This document shows, piece by piece, positions 60,087 to 64,000 of a stretch of 64,000 nucleotides of DNA (position 1 is the stretch's first letter; the number at the start of each line of letters is the position of its first letter). Source of the DNA: Enemella dayhoffiae (GTDB taxonomy: Bacteria > Actinomycetota > Actinomycetes > Propionibacteriales > Propionibacteriaceae); the NCBI RefSeq assembly GCF_002250625.1, contig NZ_NMVQ01000047.1, positions 1 through 64,000 of the forward strand, written 5' to 3'. The translations under genes were made by a program, and so were the position numbers. The notes beneath the pieces were generated by a model. The model ran no database searches and was not told the DNA's origin. It worked only from the letters and a program-made list of their open reading frames with translations.

Positions 60087-60100
60087 ACCAAGCGCTTGCT
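60087..60100. promoter_or_regulatory. KstR2-type operator (exact) between fadD3 and fadA6
   Basis: ACCAAGCGCTTGCT matches AnCAAGnnCTTGnT exactly. It is 34 bases from fadD3 and 51 bases from fadA6, so a single site can control both divergent transcripts. Confidence 0.75.
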
Positions 60101-60150
60101 AGTGTACGCGTGTCGGCCCGTTGCCGGGCAAGAGCGATCGAGGAGGATCC

Positions 60151-61302
60151 ATGGGCGAGGCCTACATCGTGGACGCCGTCCGGACGCCGGTCGCCCGGCG
60201 CGGCGGCGACCTGGCGAATCTGCACCCCGCCGACCTGGGTGCGCACTCGCTGCGGGCGCTGGTCGAGCGCACCGGAATCGACCCGGCCGCCGTGGAGGAC
60301 GTGATCCTCGGCTGTGTGGACACGATCGGCGGCCAGGCCGGAGATGTGGCCCGCACCGCCTGGCTGGTCGCCGGGTTGCCCGAGGAGGTGCCCGGGACCA
60401 CCATCGATCGGCAGTGTGGTTCCTCCCAGCAGGCGGTGCACTTCGCCGCCCAGGCGGTGCTGAGCGGGACCAGCGACCTGGTCGTCGCGGGTGGGCTGCA
60501 GCAGATGAGCAGCATCCCGATCTCCGCGGCGATGTTGACCGGCCAGCAGTACGGATATGACGATCCGTTCACCGGATCCACCGGTTGGCGGGCGCGTTAT
60601 GGCACCGAGCCGCCCTCGCAGTTCCGTTCGGCCCAGATGATCGCCGATCGCTGGAAGTGCGATCGTGCCGCGATGGAGCGCTTCGCCCTGGCCAGCCACG
60701 AGAAGGCGCTCGCCGCGATCGACGCGGGCCGCTTCGACGACGAGATCGCCCCGGTCGGGGACTTTGCGGTGGATTCCTGCCCGCGCCGAGGCACCTCCCT
60801 GGAGAAGATGGCCGCCCTGGATCCGTTGGAGGACGGCGGCAGCATCACCGCCGCGGTCGCCTCGCAGATCTGCGACGCCTCGGCCGCCCTGCTGATCGCC
60901 TCGGAGCGAGGCGTCCGGACCCACGGGTTGACACCGATGGCGCGGGTGCATCACCTGTCGGTGCGCGGCGCCGATCCGGTCTGGATGCTCACCGCCCCGA
61001 TCCCGGCCACCGCGCACGCGCTGCAGCGGACCGGCCTGGACATCGACGACATCGACCTGTTCGAGGTGAACGAAGCGTTCGCCTCGGTGGTGCTGGCTTG
61101 GCTCGCCGAGTCGGGTGCCGACCCGGATCGGGTGAACGTCAACGGTGGTGCGATCGCGTTGGGGCACCCGCTCGGTGCCACCGGTGCCCGGCTGATGACC
61201 ACCATGCTGCACGAGCTGCGCCGCCGAGGTGGCCGCTATGGGCTGCAGGTGATGTGCGAGGGTGGCGGACAGGCCAATGTCACCATCGTGGAGAGACTGT
61301 GA
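60151..61302 (+). CDS. fadA6: FadA6-like thiolase of the HIP pathway
   Basis: 383 residues (M. tuberculosis FadA6 386). Catalytic C89 ('DRQCGSSQQA'), H339 ('GHPLGATGARL') and C369 ('VMCEGGGQANVTIVERL') are intact. Blocks shared with FadA6 as I remember it include 'VDAVRTPVARRGGDLANLHP', 'ILGCVDTIGGQAGDVARTAW', 'QQMSSIPISAAM', 'SLEKMAALDPL' and 'PVWMLTAPIPATAHAL'. FadA6 cleaves the ring-opened CoA product (from COCHEA-CoA via IpdAB) to release acetyl-CoA. The ATG at 60151 has AGGAGG 4 bases upstream, better than a TTG at 60121. The 3' end is part of a tandem duplication. Confidence 0.9.
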   Translation: MGEAYIVDAVRTPVARRGGDLANLHPADLGAHSLRALVERTGIDPAAVEDVILGCVDTIGGQAGDVARTAWLVAGLPEEVPGTTIDRQCGSSQQAVHFAAQAVLSGTSDLVVAGGLQQMSSIPISAAMLTGQQYGYDDPFTGSTGWRARYGTEPPSQFRSAQMIADRWKCDRAAMERFALASHEKALAAIDAGRFDDEIAPVGDFAVDSCPRRGTSLEKMAALDPLEDGGSITAAVASQICDASAALLIASERGVRTHGLTPMARVHHLSVRGADPVWMLTAPIPATAHALQRTGLDIDDIDLFEVNEAFASVVLAWLAESGADPDRVNVNGGAIALGHPLGATGARLMTTMLHELRRRGGRYGLQVMCEGGGQANVTIVERL

Positions 61303-61323
61303 CGATCGTGGAGAGACTGTGAC
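61285..61323. repeat. 20-base tandem duplication at the fadA6 3' end
   Basis: ATCGTGGAGAGACTGTGAC occurs at 61285-61303 and again, perfectly, at 61305-61323, a period of 20. The first copy codes for the last residues of FadA6 and its stop. The second copy is non-coding but puts a duplicate GGAGAG 9 bases before the SDR ATG at 61325. A recent slipped-strand or recombination event is likely. Confidence 0.85.
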
Positions 61324-61324
61324 C

Positions 61325-62071
61325 ATGAACCGTGATCCTCGAGGGGTGATCGTCACCGGCGGCACCCGAGGCATCGGCGCGGCCATCGCGGCCCGCTTCG
61401 CCGCGGCGGGTGATCGGGTGCTGGTCTGCGGGCGTACGCCACCTCCGGCGCTGCCCGACGGGGTCGAGTGCACCTCGTGCGATGTCCGCGATCCGGAGCA
61501 GGTGCAGGAGCTGATCGAACAGGCCATTCAGCGTCTCGGCCGATTGGACGTGGTCGTCAACAACGCCGGCGGCGCCCCGGTGGTCGATGCCGCAACGGTG
61601 TCCCCCCGACTGGTGAGCAAGGTGATCGAGCTCAATCTGATCGCCCCCTTCCTGGTGGCCCAGGCGGGGTACCGGGTGATGCGCGAGCAGGACGGTGGGG
61701 GCGTGGTGTTGAACATCGGGAGCGTTGCCGGCAATCACCCGGCACGCGGCACCGCGGCGTACACGGCGGCCAAGGCCGGGTTGAGCGGCCTGACCCGGGC
61801 CCTCGCGTTGGAGTTCGCGCCCGAGGTGCGGGTCAACCAGGTGACGGTGGGGCTGGTGCTCACCGAGCTGGCGGAGCAGTACTACGGCGACGAACAGCGG
61901 CAGGCCGAGGTCGCCGCGGTGGTCCCGATGAACCGGATGGCGACCCCGGAGGACGTGGCGGCCGCCTGCCTCCTGCTCGCCGCTGCGGATGCCGGTTATG
62001 TCAACGGTGCCGAGCTCCTGGTCGACGGGGGCGGTGAGTTCCCGGCCCGCGACGTGGTGCTGCGTCGCTGA
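61325..62071 (+). CDS. Short-chain dehydrogenase (FabG-like)
   Basis: 248 residues from the ATG at 61325; further upstream in-frame codons lie in the duplicated fadA6 end. 'VTGGTRGIGAAIAARFA', 'NNAGG', active site 'IGSVAG...AAYTAAKAG' and C-terminal 'ELLVDGGGEF' are complete. Co-transcribed with fadA6, 22 bases downstream. A role as 3-hydroxyacyl-CoA dehydrogenase in the last steps before FadA6 is a reasonable inference. Confidence 0.77.
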   Translation: MNRDPRGVIVTGGTRGIGAAIAARFAAAGDRVLVCGRTPPPALPDGVECTSCDVRDPEQVQELIEQAIQRLGRLDVVVNNAGGAPVVDAATVSPRLVSKVIELNLIAPFLVAQAGYRVMREQDGGGVVLNIGSVAGNHPARGTAAYTAAKAGLSGLTRALALEFAPEVRVNQVTVGLVLTELAEQYYGDEQRQAEVAAVVPMNRMATPEDVAAACLLLAAADAGYVNGAELLVDGGGEFPARDVVLRR

Positions 62072-62092
62072 GCGGAGCCGGTCGGGTCAGGG

Positions 62093-63349
62093 TCAGTAGC
62101 GCGGTGCCGGTTGCACCCCGTCCAATCGTCCCTGGAGCAGCTCCCAGACCACGCGGGTGAGGAAGTCGACACCGGCGACCAGGTCCTCATCGCGGGTGAA
62201 CTCCCGTTCGCAGTGGGAAACCCCGTCCACACTCGGGATGAACAGCATCACCGTCGGCACCACGGTGTTCATCGGCACCGAGTCGTGGCCCGCCATGGTC
62301 TGCATCCGGCGTACCTCGACTCCCGCGTCGGCGGCCACCTTCTCGGCCAGCTCGACCCCCTCGTTCGGGTAGTACAGCTTGGGTCGTACGTCGAAGTCGC
62401 GGGCGCTCACCTCGACCCCGGTCTCGCGTTGCAGCTCGTCGAATCGTTGCACCAGTCGATCACGGGCGGCCTGCACGATCTCGGGGTCGTTGGACCGCAG
62501 GTCGCCGACCATGCGGACGTACCGGTTCACCACGATCGGCGAGTTCGGTTCCACGGTGAAATAGCCGACCGACGACATCAGCGCCTCGGGCTCGAACTCG
62601 TCGCAGATGTCGTGCAGCATGGTGATCACCCGCGACGCCACATAGAGCGCGTCGTGCCGGTCGGCCATCAGCGTCGCGCCGGTGTGCGACTGCTCCCCGG
62701 TAACCTCGATGTCCAACTTCTGCGTGTACCAGGTGGAGTCCACCACCCCGAATCCGATCCCCTCCCGCTCCAGGATGCGTCCCTGTTCGATGTGGATCTC
62801 CGCGTACGCCGCGGGCTGGGGCGGCTCGTCACTGCCCAGCGCGTCGATCGCGGTCAGCGCCTCGCGCACGGAGGTGCCGGCCAGGTCGGTCACCTGCAGC
62901 ATCGTGTCGCGGTCCATGATTCCGGCGAACACCGAGCTGCCCATGATCGAGGGCTGGAAGCGGCCGCCCTCCTCGTTGAACCAGTCGACGACGGCGAGGT
63001 TGTACGCCGCCGCCCCCGGCTGTTGCTCCGCGCGGGCCTGCAGCCGCTCGGCGGCGTGCAGCGCGGCGATCACCCCGTACGCCCCGTCGTACTTTCCGCC
63101 GCGTGGCTGGGAATCCAGGTGCGACCCGACGAACACGTAGGGAGCACCCGGGCTGAGCTCGACCAGCGCGTACAGGTTGCCGATGCCGTCGATGCGCGTC
63201 TGCCAGTCGTGCCGCTCGGCGAAGCCGCGGAACCAGGCGCGGAGCTCGCCGTCGGCGTTGGTGGCGGCCTGTCGCTCCACCCCGCCGGCCTCGGTGGCCC
63301 CGATCCGGCTCACCTCGGCGAAGGACTCCAGGAAGTCGGTCTGCATCAT
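62093..63349 (-). CDS. M20-family Zn amidohydrolase (N-carbamoyl-amino-acid hydrolase / allantoate type)
   Basis: 418 residues, normal family length. Metal ligands are visible in 'GSHLDSQPRGGKYDGAYG', 'FNEEGGRFQ', 'YAEIHIEQGRILE' and 'VSHCEREFTRDEDL'; the lid/dimer domain runs about 205-320 ('VTGEQSHTGATLMADR'). The family hydrolyses N-carbamoyl or ureido compounds such as N-carbamoyl-L-amino acids, ureidopropionate or allantoate. It is followed in the same orientation by an MHS-type permease gene upstream at 63,378, probably supplying its substrate. Not obviously related to steroids and without a KstR2-type site. Confidence 0.82.
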   Translation of the reverse strand: MMQTDFLESFAEVSRIGATEAGGVERQAATNADGELRAWFRGFAERHDWQTRIDGIGNLYALVELSPGAPYVFVGSHLDSQPRGGKYDGAYGVIAALHAAERLQARAEQQPGAAAYNLAVVDWFNEEGGRFQPSIMGSSVFAGIMDRDTMLQVTDLAGTSVREALTAIDALGSDEPPQPAAYAEIHIEQGRILEREGIGFGVVDSTWYTQKLDIEVTGEQSHTGATLMADRHDALYVASRVITMLHDICDEFEPEALMSSVGYFTVEPNSPIVVNRYVRMVGDLRSNDPEIVQAARDRLVQRFDELQRETGVEVSARDFDVRPKLYYPNEGVELAEKVAADAGVEVRRMQTMAGHDSVPMNTVVPTVMLFIPSVDGVSHCEREFTRDEDLVAGVDFLTRVVWELLQGRLDGVQPAPRY

Positions 63350-63377
63350 TTCTCCTTCCGGTGCAGCGAAACGCTGT

Positions 63378-64000
63378 TCAGTGGATCTGGCCGCGGGTCT
63401 CCCGCACCCGCAGCAGGAAGATCATCGCCAGCACCAGCACCGCGAACCCCATCACATAGAACGCCGGCACATAGGGGATCTTCGTGGCCGACACCAGCGC
63501 TGTTCCGATCAGCGGAGCGGTGCCGCCGAAGATTGCATACCCGAGGTTGTAGCTGAACGCGGCCGAGGTGAAGCGGGTCCTGGTGTCGAAGACCTCAATG
63601 AAGAAGGTGTAGCAGCCACCGCCATAGAGGGTGATCGCCAGCACGAACAGCAACTGTCCGAGCAGGGCCAGCGCCACCTTGCCGCTGGTGACCAGCAGGA
63701 AGGCGGGCAGGGTGAGCACGAGGATCGCCGCGAGCCCGATCAGCAGCATCTTCCGGCGGCCCAGCCGGTCACCGAGCCGGCCCATGAGCGGCAACAGAAT
63801 CGTGTAGGCGGTCATCGCGATCGCGTTCAGGCCAAGGGATTGCGTGCTGCTGAGCTTTCCGGTGGTGGCCACGTAGGTGATGAAATAGCCGGAGAGGAAA
63901 TAGAACCCCATCGCGGTCATCCCCATCACGAAGACGACCTGCAGCATCTTCAACCAGTTCTCCCGGAACGCCTCGCCGACTGATACCGAGGCCGCCTTCT
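63378..64000 (-). CDS. MHS-type MFS permease, C-terminal part (runs off the right edge)
   Basis: The last 207 codons are in the window; the frame is still open at 64000 ('KAASVSVGEAFRENWLK'), so the N-terminal half lies to the right. Six membrane segments are visible, corresponding to helices 7-12 of a metabolite:H+ symporter: 'MGMTAMGFYFLSGYFITYV', the inter-helix motif 'LMGRLGDRLGRRKMLLIG', and 'LFVLAITLYGGGCYTFFIEV'. Probably imports a small organic acid or ureido compound for the M20 hydrolase encoded 28 bases downstream. Confidence 0.78.
   Translation of the reverse strand, partial: KAASVSVGEAFRENWLKMLQVVFVMGMTAMGFYFLSGYFITYVATTGKLSSTQSLGLNAIAMTAYTILLPLMGRLGDRLGRRKMLLIGLAAILVLTLPAFLLVTSGKVALALLGQLLFVLAITLYGGGCYTFFIEVFDTRTRFTSAAFSYNLGYAIFGGTAPLIGTALVSATKIPYVPAFYVMGFAVLVLAMIFLLRVRETRGQIH

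Noticed and set aside
1-64000. tRNA, rRNA, CRISPR arrays, complete insertion sequences, phage genes
   Set aside because: I looked for tRNA-like cloverleafs at the island edge, regularly spaced repeats and transposase motifs (DDE, serine recombinase catalytic domain) and found none that I can support.

Overview
The window comes from the chromosome of a high-GC actinobacterium. The evidence is GC-rich third codon positions, GTG starts, ATGA/GTGA-coupled operons, an F420-type oxidoreductase and steroid-catabolic proteins that resemble their Mycobacterium/Rhodococcus counterparts from end to end. A GGCGTACGCC decamer recurs throughout the GC-rich part, a habit I associate with Propionibacteriales-type genomes, but I cannot name a genus.

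Layout. (1) About 1-7,400 is a less GC-rich accessory island. It carries a Cap5-type CBASS effector (HNH-SAVED), a small membrane protein typical of actinobacterial mobile elements, a zinc-hook AAA ATPase, a HipBA-like toxin-antitoxin pair and a recombinase-associated helix-turn-helix protein. It ends against a truncated FUSC-type permease. (2) About 7,400-10,900 is a chromosomal transition with a DoxX-like protein, an unusual channel-like protein and a stretch of decayed genes (an AAHS-type transporter and an M24 peptidase). (3) From 10,926 to about 62,070 almost every gene belongs to steroid catabolism. (4) The right edge has an M20-family amidohydrolase and the start of an MHS-type permease.

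The steroid region joins two modules. The side-chain module has CoA ligases (fadD17-like and others), acyl-CoA dehydrogenases (a fused fadE34-like protein and the FadE28/FadE29 pair), ChsH1/ChsH2 hydratase with the Ltp2 aldolase, Hsd4A-like dehydrogenases and a FadA5-like thiolase. The HIP (methylhexahydroindanedione propionate, C/D ring) module has fadD3, fadE30, ipdF, ipdC, echA20, ipdAB and fadA6. Two importers are built into the same operons: an Opp-type ABC system (with a FAH-family hydrolase and a metallo-beta-lactamase-fold hydrolase) and a Liv-type ABC system. No ring A/B genes (kstD, kshAB, hsaABCD) and no Mce4 genes lie in the window.

The region appears to be one regulon. A KstR2-like TetR repressor is encoded at 14,222, and nine sites matching the KstR2 operator consensus AnCAAGnnCTTGnT with at most one mismatch lie at the steroid-gene promoters: four divergent promoters (one with two sites), upstream of oppA, ipdA and the Liv binding protein, and between fadD3 and fadA6. 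The most unusual features are a natural ChsH2-ChsH1 hydratase fusion without the aldolase-docking DUF35 domain, the embedding of two non-Mce importers in a KstR2-type regulon, several enzymes with altered catalytic motifs, and a highly repeated palindrome that is absent from the island.
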